Shown piece after piece: positions 25,179-34,601 of a DNA stretch of 64,000 bases. The notes under the pieces are model-generated. The model did no database searches and was not told the origin of the DNA. It saw only the letters and a program-made list of their open reading frames with translations. The DNA is from Kaistella gelatinilytica (lineage in GTDB: Bacteria > Bacteroidota > Bacteroidia > Flavobacteriales > Weeksellaceae). Position 1 is the stretch's first letter. Each line of letters begins with the position of its first letter. The stretch is taken from NCBI RefSeq assembly GCF_015679325.1, contig NZ_JADPVI010000002.1:238798-302797 (forward strand), read 5' to 3'. A program made the position numbers and the translations under genes.

Positions 25179-28100
25179 TTATCTGATAATTTTCTTAGAG
25201 GTGATCTGTCCGTTCTGGTTGATCTTCAGCACATAAACCCCATTCACTATTTTCTCCGCAGGAATTACGGCTTTGATGCTGTTTGGATTCAAAGTGAGGA
25301 TCAATCTTCCCGCCGTGTCAAATACTTCTAAACTGGTGATTTTTTTACTTTTTGCTTTCACTACGAAATCACTTCCATCACGGTACACGATCAGGTTTTC
25401 TTTTACGGTGCCTTCTGTTGCCAGAACCGTTTCAGGTTGATATACAATGTCAAATCTTCCGGTAGATTCACCTGCGTTCGCGGCAAACGTGTAACTTCCT
25501 GCACTCAGATTCGTCATGATCCCGGTTTGCTTGTCTTTCAGGTAAATGTTCTGGCCATTATCGAAGATGCCTTCTTTCGTGCCCAGACTTATGGTATAAT
25601 TTCCTGTAGAAAAGTGGTTTGATCCTAATGGAATTACATCTGTATTGACAAAAGTTGATCTTCCGTTGATGACTGCTTTTTGATCACCAATAATCGTGTA
25701 AAGGATATCGGACGGTGAACCGTTCATCTGAGAATCATCTTTTGCGAAATCATTAGTACCTGCATCAAAATAAACAACTGCTAATTCGGTGGTAATGTTG
25801 GAAGGTGCAGCAAATTTCAAACGGTAGCGATCATCCACTAACGGCGTTCCTTGTTTTGTCGGATTTCCGAAGAACCCTTTTCCTCCATCTCCCACTCTGA
25901 TGGTATTATCAAAGTAAAGTTTTTTGTAGACTTGTTCTGCAGATTTCACCATGAAAGCTTGCCCAACTTTAACGACATTCGTTGGAGTTTTGTCTTGCAG
26001 CGTTGTCCCAGATAAAGTTCCGGCAGGTAATCCAGTACCTGCATTTCCGGCAGTCACATTATAAATAGCGTAGGATGAACCATTGTAGGTACTTCCCTGC
26101 TGTGCAGTACCGGAGGCATTTGCAGAATTGTCCCAGAAATAAAAAGTTGCATTGATATTGTTCGAATTTTTATCAGTCGGATTTGGTGACGGCACAGCGG
26201 GTAAATTATACAACTGAATTAAATCAATATTAGATGGATATGGATTACCAGTTAAATTATAACCTAAATCAGTAGCTGCTCCTACATTGGAATTAGCCAA
26301 AGGATAAGCAAATGATCCGTTCATTGGAACTCCGGTAAATAAAGCATTTACAATAGTACCAGATCCAGGTTCTTTCACAGCTAAACCTCTTCCTAAAATA
26401 TAAGCACCAGATGAACTATAAAATTTATTGTTGGCTTCATTATGATAAAGGGTAAGCGGTGCATTTGGTGTCGTTACACTTTCATAAATAGCAGTCTTAA
26501 GATTGGTCCCAATTAAAGGAGATATCAAATAATTATACTGCGTATTGTCTTTGATGGTGATAACTCTCCTTGCGGAAATCGGTTTAACATTCGTTCCGTT
26601 ATCAACCTGAATCAGATTACCATCGCTTTCAATCATGACATCGCCCACTGCGGCATTGTTGGTAAAAGTTTCTTTTACGGTTAAAGTCTGCGCTGCATTG
26701 ATGGTGAGTTTTCCACCTGCATCTACTGTCACATTTTTCGTGACTGCATCCGGTATATTCACGAGCACATTTTTACCAGACGGTATGATCACACATTTTG
26801 TAATGGTAGGGATCTGCTTGTTCGTCCAGTTTTCAGGTACATTCCAAAGAACTTGATCTGCAGGAAGGGGAGCTAAACCGGTGAATACTTTTTTAGTGAG
26901 TGATACTGCTGTGCTGTTTGCTGTACGCTGACAACCCGAAACGGAACCTGCTGTTGCAGTATACACTTGAGGATTGTTTGAGGCAGCATAAACGATACTT
27001 CTAATATCTCCTGTGTAGACAACAGAAAGTAAAGCGTCGTTGAAAAGTCCAGTAATTGGAGACCATATAACCTGACTGTTTTTTAGCTTACCCGTCACAA
27101 CCACGTCATCAACATACCAATTGTTCAATCCAAATGGTTTACCTACTAAAGCAAATCGTAAATAAACCGCAGGTTGATCATCTAAAGCACTGCTTAAATC
27201 AACATTGATTGTTTGTGCAGGTAAAACGCCGTTTGCTATCGGAGTATATACCCAACGGTCTGTCCAAGTAGATCCATCAAAAGAACTCTGAATTTTAATG
27301 GCAAAGGGATAGGCAGCAAAACTATATGTACTGAGATAACTTTTAAATGACAATGATATATTATATTTTCCTGTTGCATTAATGACTGTAGAACTTAAGC
27401 CGTAAATTCCGTTATCAGCCGCTGCAGAACTTAATGCATTTAGTCTCATCTCGTTCGCTGTTCCTCCTGCTAGTACACTACTATTACCACTCCAAGTCGT
27501 TTTGGGATCGGCTAATTGCGTAGCCCATCCTGCAGGAATTGTAGTTACTGAAGTAAAATCTTCGGAAAGTAAAGTCGAAGGCGTAAACAATACTCCTCCA
27601 TTGGCCTCTAATTTTACATAATCCTGATCACATGCAGTAGCTGCACCTTCCGATAAAGTGGTTTCGGTGATTGAAGTAATTGCTGAAGGTAAAGGATTTA
27701 CTTTTATTTCAATAACATTCGAATTTAAAACTAAACATGATCCATTTTGCACCACCGCTCTATAATAAGTGGTAGTAGTTGCTGCCCCTAACGTCAAAGT
27801 GGTGGTTGTATTTGCGATATCTGTTACCCCCAATGTAAAGCCACTGTCGGTCGCACTTTGCCATTTTACAACCGCTCCTGTTTTGCCTGCTAATGTTAAT
27901 GCAGTTGGAGTAGATCCGGAACAAAGTTCCTGATCACTTGAGGCGGTTCCTGCGACGGTCGGAGTATCAATTGCAACAACTGTCGTTGCAGTCGCTGTAC
28001 AACCATCAGAACTAGTTACTGTTAAGGTATAGGTTCCACCCATTGAAGTTGTAGCATTTGGAATAGTTGGATTTTGTGCAGAAGATACCGAAATCACTAC

Positions 28101-31100
28101 ATCGTCTATACCTCTTTGAGCAGTACCTGTACCTCTTGTATCAATAAATCTTACATAACGAGTACCTGGATAAGCACTTAAATTAATTGGAGTTATTGGT
28201 GTACAATTAGTAATATTTCCTGTTGGCGCACTAATCATACCTACTGTAATCCAAGGTCCAGAAGTCTGAGAAGTAGCAGTAACATCACTTATTTGTATAT
28301 TGACAGACCAAGCATTTGTATTAGTACTCGTTCTATAGCTACAGCTCAAAATTTGTGGGTTTGTTAACATTGGGGATATGCCATATTGCCCAAGACCAGT
28401 AAATAACAAACTGTAATTTCCAGAGCATGAAGAGGAAGTTGATGTAAATGGATCTGCGGTATAAGTCCAACCTGGTATTGAGCCATCAAAATTTTCATTT
28501 ACACCAACACCGCCTGCTCCGGATAAGGAATATCCATTTGGACCAGTCCATGCGTAATTACTATTCCCTGATGAGCCACTTGTTAATTGAATTGTACTTC
28601 CAACGCAATATGGTCCTGTATTCGATGCTGTTGATGTTGGTTTTGGATTAACTTTAAGCGTAAAGGTTTGCGTTCCCAGAGTTACGCATCCGTTTGCATT
28701 TTTTGCAGTAATCGTACCCGTATACGTACCTGCTGCGGTTCCAGCAGGAACATTAATGGTAATACTTCCCGCACCAAAATTAAACGTATTTGCTTGATCA
28801 TTAACTGCCACAAAAGAATTCGCAGGTGATGCATTCCAAGCAATACTGTATGATATTGGTGAATCTGTAGTTGCGGTGTATGGCAAAGTAGTCGTGGTTG
28901 CTAATGCATCCTGACATACATCTGCTGTCTTAACTGCCCAAGAAACTGTTGGCGCTGGGTTCACCGTAAAAGTTGCAGCAGAAGTTGCAGTTCCTCCCGC
29001 AGTTGTAACGCTTACAGTTCCAGTAGTTCCGTTTCCAATGACCGCTACTAGAACGGTCCCCGAATTTGAGGTTATAGAAGTTACCGCTGTACCGCCAATT
29101 TTTACATTCGCCGCGGTTGCTCCAGATAAACCAGTACCATTGATCGTGATTGAACTACCTACACAACCTGACGTTGACCCTAATGAAGTGATTGTCGGAA
29201 CTATTGTAGCTATTACATTTAAAATATAATCTTCTGCCTCGCCATTATTTGAGTTAAAAACACATGGATTACTTGGTACAGAATTATTGTAATCAGCTAA
29301 AATTCGCATTCTATGATTTCCAACTGGTGCTCCGATCGGTACAACAAAACTATTTGAATAACTGGAAGAATAACCTGGAGAAACGTATAATCGTTCAGCA
29401 CCAGTAAAAACACCATTATCATCAAAATCAACCCAGATGGCAAAACCAAATGTATAGGTACCAGATGCCCCAAAAGATGCGGTAAAATTAATTGGTGAGC
29501 CGGCATTCTGACTAACAGATTGCGAAGTAAAATTTCCGTACCCTGTTCCAGAATATCCAGAACTCGAATTTGTTATATTACTGATTCCTCCTGTAGTTGC
29601 AAAATTGTTAATGTAATATGTTGAAGTTGCAGAAACAGGAATACAATATAATGACGGAGTAGCAGATACTTCTGCACCTGCACTCCATACAGTTCCATTT
29701 CTGGTAAATATTTTATAATAATATCCGGTCCCATTAGTTAACGCAGTAACTGTCTGTGGAGAAGTACTTCCTTTATAAACTACAAAACCATTTCCTAGTC
29801 CGGTCCCACTTGCATAGGCTAAATTCGCGGTGTAAGCAGTGCCATCTCCTGTTGGTGTTCCAGTATTTGATGCTGTAGCTGCCACAATCATTATTTCATT
29901 GTAACAACCGGTTGGGTTAGTCCAAGTAATCACTGAGGAAGCATTTGCAACACTGGCTGCAGGTAAGGTTACATTATTTGGACTTGCGACGGTAATAGTT
30001 TGCAAGTTACCCGCTGCTGGTGTTCCAGTTGCAGTGCCAGAAGCGAAGGTGGTATTTGTTGCAGTAATTGCATTAACCGCAATCGTATTTGTAGCGATTG
30101 CTCCACAAGGAATATCTGCTGTAATAAAAATATAACCCGTACTTCCTGCGGCAATAGACTGCGCCGTAAATGATGAAAATGTTTTAGAACCAGCTACGCC
30201 CGGAGTTGTTAAGGTCGACAATAAAGTTGCTGTTGCTGAATTAAATATTGCAGATGTTTGATAATAAACTTTTAAGTTCGTAACATCGGCAGATAGGTAT
30301 GTTCCTGTAGTTGTAGCCGTTAAACCTGTAAGTTTTGCGCTATTAGTTGTTACGCCAATCGCAAAACTATATATTGGTGCAGAATTTGTCCCGGCAACTA
30401 TATTTCCTGCGGGTATATCATTCGTAGATAAAGTGATTACAGGAGTTAATGGAACACCCGTAAATTCGTCGGCACCGATATCTGGTGTAGAAGTATTTCG
30501 AACATCACCATCAAAATCGTCCGTCACTCCCGCAACAGGAATACCACCACTTTCTAATGAAGTTGGCGTTGTGGTATTAATATGCAAATAAGTGGGATCA
30601 GATCCTAATGTACTAACAAAAGTAGGGCTTTCCGAAACTGCCTCTTGATCTCTTGTGGACATTACAGTTTTATAACCTGCTAACGTAGTTTGTGGAGTTG
30701 TTCCATCAAAATATAAATTCGCTGCAAATAAGTTATTGTTATTTGAAGTAGTCGAATAAGAGGTTAAAGTACTACTGGATCTTCTGTATGCTACTGTTTT
30801 TCCAGTTCCTGAAGATGTAGAAAGATTTACTAAATTGTTATTTCTTGAAATTAAAGTTGCACCAGTATTGGTATATAATGCGGATGTACTAAAATTTGCA
30901 CCTGAACTGGACGCATTCAAATAGACCGTATTGTAATGCGCGTTTATTGTTCCTAAGGTTTGAGCAAAATTCAAACCTATCACTGATTCTGCAGGAGCAG
31001 TCTGTGTCCCAGCTGTCGAGCGTAAATCTCCGATAATATTATTGTAAACGTTCGCGGTGGTCGCAGAGGAGATGCCAATACCGCTAATAATACTTCCTGC

Positions 31101-33887
31101 ATTACTCCCGGAAATATTATAAATTTTATTTTTAAATATATTTAGAGTTGCACCGGCGGTAAAGTTAAGACCTCTTGTTGCACCGGTTATTGTTGAAGAT
31201 AAACCATTAATATTATTGCCACTTACATTTAAAGCTGTGACAGAGGAAGTTCCACTTGTAATTCCCAGAACTAAACCACCAGATGAAACCAAAGATGAAA
31301 TGGTGTTCCCAGAAATGGTCTGTGCAGCACCACCATTGCTCGTACCTATTAACACTCCCGTCATCGCACCGGATCCTGTTACGTTGCTAATTAAATTATT
31401 AGAAACATTACTACCATTCCCAGAATAATTAGTTTGAATACCAGTGAAAACACCTGAACCCAAAGACCAACTGCTAAATGTATTTCCTGTAATATTTTTC
31501 GAAGGACCCGGAGCTCCTTCTAAATCTGTCCAAAGATTTACTATTGTCGTACCAGTAACAGTACCATTTGAAAAGTTATTATTTTGTTCGTTTTTAACAG
31601 CACCAACAGCTGAACTAGGCGCTGTTGTTGTTAAATAACCTGTGACGGTTCCTCCAGCTCCACCTTTATTAAAAGCAGTAACAATTGAGTTGTTACTTAC
31701 AGTACAAGTTCCCGTTGCACTTAATGCAACATCATTTGCGATAAAAGTTACATTCCCACTAGTATTTACATTTAGATTTGTAAAAGTATTGGAACTAATA
31801 TTTTGAGAAAATGTAGCTGAGGAATTAAGAATGTAGGTGTGTGATGAAGAACCAGCAACTGAATGAGTTATTCCTCTTACATCATTTCCAGTAATTGTTA
31901 AAACTGCGGTAGAAGCACCTCCTTGATTATTAATTGCTAAAACACTATTAGTTGCCGCTAACGAAAAGGTTAAAGCGTTGCCACTTGCGTTTCCCATTTG
32001 ATTAGAGTTCATGTTAATTGCTGTAACAACAGCTCCAGAATTTACAATTCCAAAAAATGGTCCTGTAGCAGTTGTATTGGTATTAATTATTGAACCTCTT
32101 ATAATATTTGAATTCAAATTAATAGTTCCAGCTGCACCGCTATTTATAATTCCTTGAAATTGTCCTGTTGTTGCAGAGGTAGCTGTATAAGAATTATTTA
32201 ATATATTATTACCTACAATATTTAAAGTACCCGGTAATGATGAATTAGATATACAAGCAAAAGTAGTAGTTGTAGCAGTACTTCCACTTAAAACACTATT
32301 TTGAACTGTGTTGTTATTAATAGAAATAGTAGCTGTAGATAACAAAGGAGTTAAACCTTGACTACTTATTGCAACTATACCACCAGTAGTTGCTGTGGTT
32401 GGTGCATCAGCAATAGTAACTGTGTTATTATTTATTGTGGAAGTTATAGTTCCAGTTGTTGGAGCTAAAACACCATAAAATTTCAAAATTCCATATACAG
32501 TTACAGGTGATGAAACTAAACCGGTATTAATAGAATTATAGGATACATTATCATTAATTTGTTGGTTCATTGTGATTGCAGCATAACTAGTTGCAGACAG
32601 TTTTGAGTATCCACTAGCAGCAATTAACCCTCCTAAATTAGAAATTGTATTTGCAGTAACAGCAACATTACCTCCAATGTCATTTCCAATATCTATTGAT
32701 GCAGCGATAGTTCCAGAACCAGTAAAGAATATTCCGTAATTAGTATTACTTATGTTATTAGAGTAAACTTTATTATTACTATTAGCTCCTGCAGAAGATG
32801 TTGCCTCAGCTGTAACTGTTCCGCTAGTTGCAGTGTGAGTTGTATTACTGTAAATACCAAACGTATTTGTATATGTTTTATTTAAAGAAATAGTACAGTT
32901 TTGAATTGTATTAAATTGTGCTCCATTTGTAGAAGTAGCATATAAAAGAGCTACCCCAAATTCAGTCATATTATTTGAGCCTACAGTTGTAGTTGTATTA
33001 GATGCATTCTCTTGTAAAGTAAAACCATCAATTGTAATATAATCACCACCAACAATTTTAAAAACTGCATCTACTATTGAACCACTTGCTTGCGGTGTAA
33101 AAGCTGTAAATGTTGGATTTGCTCCTGCCCCATTTTTTACAAAAGTTATTGTATTTCCAGCAGAACCTGATGCTGTAATTGCATAACCTCCCGCAGGTGC
33201 AGTTTCTGTATATCCTGCAGGTACAGAACAAACTACAGTTCCTGTATGAATGCCCGCTGTATTAATAGCAGTAACAGCTGCAGCAACAGTACCGTAAGAG
33301 GCAATTGGTGAACTTGTACCAGTTGTTGAGGTAACCGTTATAGGATTTACTGTAAATGTTGCTTTGTAGTTTGCACCGCCATTGCTCGCAAAAGCAGTTC
33401 CAGGTGAACCAGGAGCATCAGAATAAACTTCAACAGTATAATTACCGGCAGCTAAACCAGTTAGTAAATTAGCAGTGCCTCCTGTTCCTTGCCAAGATTG
33501 ATTTTGACAACCAGGTCCTGCACCTGGATCATCTGACAGAAAATTCATTGGTAAAGAAGTAAATGTTCCGGAAGGTGTAGCAGATGTTAGGTAAACTCTG
33601 TAATATAAATTTCCACCAGTGGTGTCGCCACTATTGCACTTTACGGTTTTGTTTTGTCCTCCCTTTAAAACTAATGATTGCCCCAGAGTGAATTGACCTA
33701 GTGTTGCTCCTTGGAAATCAGGATTTGGAGTTGCAACACCCATATCGTAATAAGCGTTTAAACCGCCGTTAATGCTCAAAATTACATAACTTTCATAAAT
33801 TGCGTTTGATTGCGCACTCGCACTCGCACCCAAAACCACAAAAAGTACCGCTAGCAATACTTTCAAAGACTGTAAAGATTTTTTCAT
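25179..33887 (-). CDS. Giant T9SS-secreted beta-helix/GEVED multidomain surface protein
   Basis: The start is set at the ATG at 33887 (about 2902 residues). An in-frame TTG at 33917 overlaps the promoter. A signal peptide (1-26, ending ASASAQ) is followed by a right-handed beta-helix with many NN-rich repeats (about 195-1130) that ends in DIGADEFTG. Then come a fibronectin-like domain (about 1300-1410), a GEVED domain ending NNGEAEDYILNV (about 1415-1555), an IPT/TIG-like domain and Ig-like and jelly-roll segments. The shared array module starts at about 2340 (FYSSSGAYILGRGLAVKEP, GYNLTGNPYPSNIDL, GESTGRFDIVYQPE). The T9SS tail LEVFDTAGRLIL to KKIIR closes it. It is probably a surface adhesin or matrix protein; no enzyme motif is visible. 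Confidence 0.8.
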   Translation of the reverse strand: MKKSLQSLKVLLAVLFVVLGASASAQSNAIYESYVILSINGGLNAYYDMGVATPNPDFQGATLGQFTLGQSLVLKGGQNKTVKCNSGDTTGGNLYYRVYLTSATPSGTFTSLPMNFLSDDPGAGPGCQNQSWQGTGGTANLLTGLAAGNYTVEVYSDAPGSPGTAFASNGGANYKATFTVNPITVTSTTGTSSPIASYGTVAAAVTAINTAGIHTGTVVCSVPAGYTETAPAGGYAITASGSAGNTITFVKNGAGANPTFTAFTPQASGSIVDAVFKIVGGDYITIDGFTLQENASNTTTTVGSNNMTEFGVALLYATSTNGAQFNTIQNCTISLNKTYTNTFGIYSNTTHTATSGTVTAEATSSAGANSNNKVYSNNISNTNYGIFFTGSGTIAASIDIGNDIGGNVAVTANTISNLGGLIAASGYSKLSATSYAAITMNQQINDNVSYNSINTGLVSSPVTVYGILKFYGVLAPTTGTITSTINNNTVTIADAPTTATTGGIVAISSQGLTPLLSTATISINNNTVQNSVLSGSTATTTTFACISNSSLPGTLNIVGNNILNNSYTATSATTGQFQGIINSGAAGTINLNSNIIRGSIINTNTTATGPFFGIVNSGAVVTAINMNSNQMGNASGNALTFSLAATNSVLAINNQGGASTAVLTITGNDVRGITHSVAGSSSHTYILNSSATFSQNISSNTFTNLNVNTSGNVTFIANDVALSATGTCTVSNNSIVTAFNKGGAGGTVTGYLTTTAPSSAVGAVKNEQNNNFSNGTVTGTTIVNLWTDLEGAPGPSKNITGNTFSSWSLGSGVFTGIQTNYSGNGSNVSNNLISNVTGSGAMTGVLIGTSNGGAAQTISGNTISSLVSSGGLVLGITSGTSSVTALNVSGNNINGLSSTITGATRGLNFTAGATLNIFKNKIYNISGSNAGSIISGIGISSATTANVYNNIIGDLRSTAGTQTAPAESVIGLNFAQTLGTINAHYNTVYLNASSSGANFSTSALYTNTGATLISRNNNLVNLSTSSGTGKTVAYRRSSSTLTSYSTTSNNNNLFAANLYFDGTTPQTTLAGYKTVMSTRDQEAVSESPTFVSTLGSDPTYLHINTTTPTSLESGGIPVAGVTDDFDGDVRNTSTPDIGADEFTGVPLTPVITLSTNDIPAGNIVAGTNSAPIYSFAIGVTTNSAKLTGLTATTTGTYLSADVTNLKVYYQTSAIFNSATATLLSTLTTPGVAGSKTFSSFTAQSIAAGSTGYIFITADIPCGAIATNTIAVNAITATNTTFASGTATGTPAAGNLQTITVASPNNVTLPAASVANASSVITWTNPTGCYNEIMIVAATASNTGTPTGDGTAYTANLAYASGTGLGNGFVVYKGSTSPQTVTALTNGTGYYYKIFTRNGTVWSAGAEVSATPSLYCIPVSATSTYYINNFATTGGISNITNSSSGYSGTGYGNFTSQSVSQNAGSPINFTASFGASGTYTFGFAIWVDFDDNGVFTGAERLYVSPGYSSSYSNSFVVPIGAPVGNHRMRILADYNNSVPSNPCVFNSNNGEAEDYILNVIATIVPTITSLGSTSGCVGSSITINGTGLSGATAANVKIGGTAVTSITSNSGTVLVAVIGNGTTGTVSVTTAGGTATSAATFTVNPAPTVSWAVKTADVCQDALATTTTLPYTATTDSPISYSIAWNASPANSFVAVNDQANTFNFGAGSITINVPAGTAAGTYTGTITAKNANGCVTLGTQTFTLKVNPKPTSTASNTGPYCVGSTIQLTSGSSGNSNYAWTGPNGYSLSGAGGVGVNENFDGSIPGWTYTADPFTSTSSSCSGNYSLLFTGLGQYGISPMLTNPQILSCSYRTSTNTNAWSVNIQISDVTATSQTSGPWITVGMISAPTGNITNCTPITPINLSAYPGTRYVRFIDTRGTGTAQRGIDDVVISVSSAQNPTIPNATTSMGGTYTLTVTSSDGCTATATTVVAIDTPTVAGTASSDQELCSGSTPTALTLAGKTGAVVKWQSATDSGFTLGVTDIANTTTTLTLGAATTTTYYRAVVQNGSCLVLNSNVIEIKVNPLPSAITSITETTLSEGAATACDQDYVKLEANGGVLFTPSTLLSEDFTSVTTIPAGWATQLADPKTTWSGNSSVLAGGTANEMRLNALSSAAADNGIYGLSSTVINATGKYNISLSFKSYLSTYSFAAYPFAIKIQSSFDGSTWTDRWVYTPIANGVLPAQTINVDLSSALDDQPAVYLRFALVGKPFGLNNWYVDDVVVTGKLKNSQVIWSPITGLFNDALLSVVYTGDIRSIVYAASNNPQVYTATAGSVSGCQRTANSTAVSLTKKVFTGLAPLPADQVLWNVPENWTNKQIPTITKCVIIPSGKNVLVNIPDAVTKNVTVDAGGKLTINAAQTLTVKETFTNNAAVGDVMIESDGNLIQVDNGTNVKPISARRVITIKDNTQYNYLISPLIGTNLKTAIYESVTTPNAPLTLYHNEANNKFYSSSGAYILGRGLAVKEPGSGTIVNALFTGVPMNGSFAYPLANSNVGAATDLGYNLTGNPYPSNIDLIQLYNLPAVPSPNPTDKNSNNINATFYFWDNSANASGTAQQGSTYNGSSYAIYNVTAGNAGTGLPAGTLSGTTLQDKTPTNVVKVGQAFMVKSAEQVYKKLYFDNTIRVGDGGKGFFGNPTKQGTPLVDDRYRLKFAAPSNITTELAVVYFDAGTNDFAKDDSQMNGSPSDILYTIIGDQKAVINGRSTFVNTDVIPLGSNHFSTGNYTISLGTKEGIFDNGQNIYLKDKQTGIMTNLSAGSYTFAANAGESTGRFDIVYQPETVLATEGTVKENLIVYRDGSDFVVKAKSKKITSLEVFDTAGRLILTLNPNSIKAVIPAEKIVNGVYVLKINQNGQITSKKIIR

Positions 33888-33914
33888 ATAAATATTTGTG
33901 TAAAAAAGAGAGGG

Positions 33915-33943
33915 CAAAATTAATCTTTTTTCAACATTTACAA
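33915..33943 (-). promoter_or_regulatory. Candidate promoter for the 25179-33887 gene
   Basis: On the minus strand GTTG (TTG at 33941-33943) is followed by 18 bases and TAATTTTG (33915-33922), fitting the Bacteroidetes -33/-7 pattern. It lies about 30 bp before the chosen ATG at 33887, and excludes the longer TTG start. Confidence 0.5.
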
Positions 33944-34543
33944 CACATAATCGGTTTTATTTTATGTATTTCCTTAAAATAATGGTTTTCTTAAAAGGAA
34001 ACCTTTATATCATTGGGTTTTCCATAAAGGAGCCTTATTTCACTTACGATAAATTAATCGGTAAAGTTTTGCATTGATGCTAATTACTTCAACTTTTTCC
34101 CTGAATATCGTTCATAGCACTAAATATCGGCGCATACCCTTTTATTTTTTTAAATTTTTGCATCGTTTTGTACCCATAGAAATGTCAAAACTTTAAAAAT
34201 AAATTGATTCCGCAAAAACATTCCTCTCAAAAAATCTTATCCATTTTACATGAAAATTTATTTTTTGAACGAACAAGAAAGCAAACATTTATCTCTATGT
34301 GCCCGGGAAAAGTTCTATGCAGCATTTAACTTATCAGAGGTGAAAACTACCAGCAGTTATCTCAAGGGAATTTTAGTTTCGGGAGTCAACATTGGCGGAG
34401 AAACTTTTCGACTGATCTTTTTTTTTTAAATAAGGTTTAAGCATAGAAACAAAATTTATGTTCCCAAACTGATAGTCAAATTTTAAACAAAGCATTTGCT
34501 CCATAAGGAATTGCAGGATCGCAGAAGATTCGACTACCATTCC
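33944..34543. other. Intergenic region, one possible small ORF
   Basis: This is about 600 bp of AT-rich DNA between the promoter of one secreted-protein gene and the terminator of the next. An imperfect hairpin is visible (CCTTTAT at 34002-34008 against ATAAAGG at 34024-34030). The only coding candidate is the plus-strand ORF at 34250-34429, listed separately. No RNA gene was recognised. Confidence 0.5.
34250..34429 (+). CDS. Possible small protein of 59 residues, unknown
   Basis: An ATG-initiated ORF on the plus strand runs opposite to all neighbours for 60 kb. It starts MKIYFLNEQESKHLSL and continues with a mixed, soluble-protein-like composition (KFYAAFNLSEVKTTSSYLKG) that looks more like coding DNA than the surrounding AT-rich spacer. 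It has no recognised domain, no clear promoter and ends in three phenylalanines read from a T-run. It could be a relic of a larger gene or chance. Confidence 0.25.
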   Translation: MKIYFLNEQESKHLSLCAREKFYAAFNLSEVKTTSSYLKGILVSGVNIGGETFRLIFFF

Positions 34544-34583
34544 ATAACAAAAGACGTCTTTCGAAAAAGACGCCTTTTGTTAT
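34544..34583 (-). terminator. 18-bp hairpin terminator after the 34602-39806 gene
   Basis: Two 18-base arms (34544-34561 and 34566-34583) pair with one mismatch around a CGAA tetraloop. The stem contains AAAAGACGTCTTT. It lies 19 bp after the stop codon on the minus strand; the T-rich end of the stem provides the U-tract. Confidence 0.7.
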
Positions 34584-34601
34584 AATTTAGATGACTGAAG
34601 A

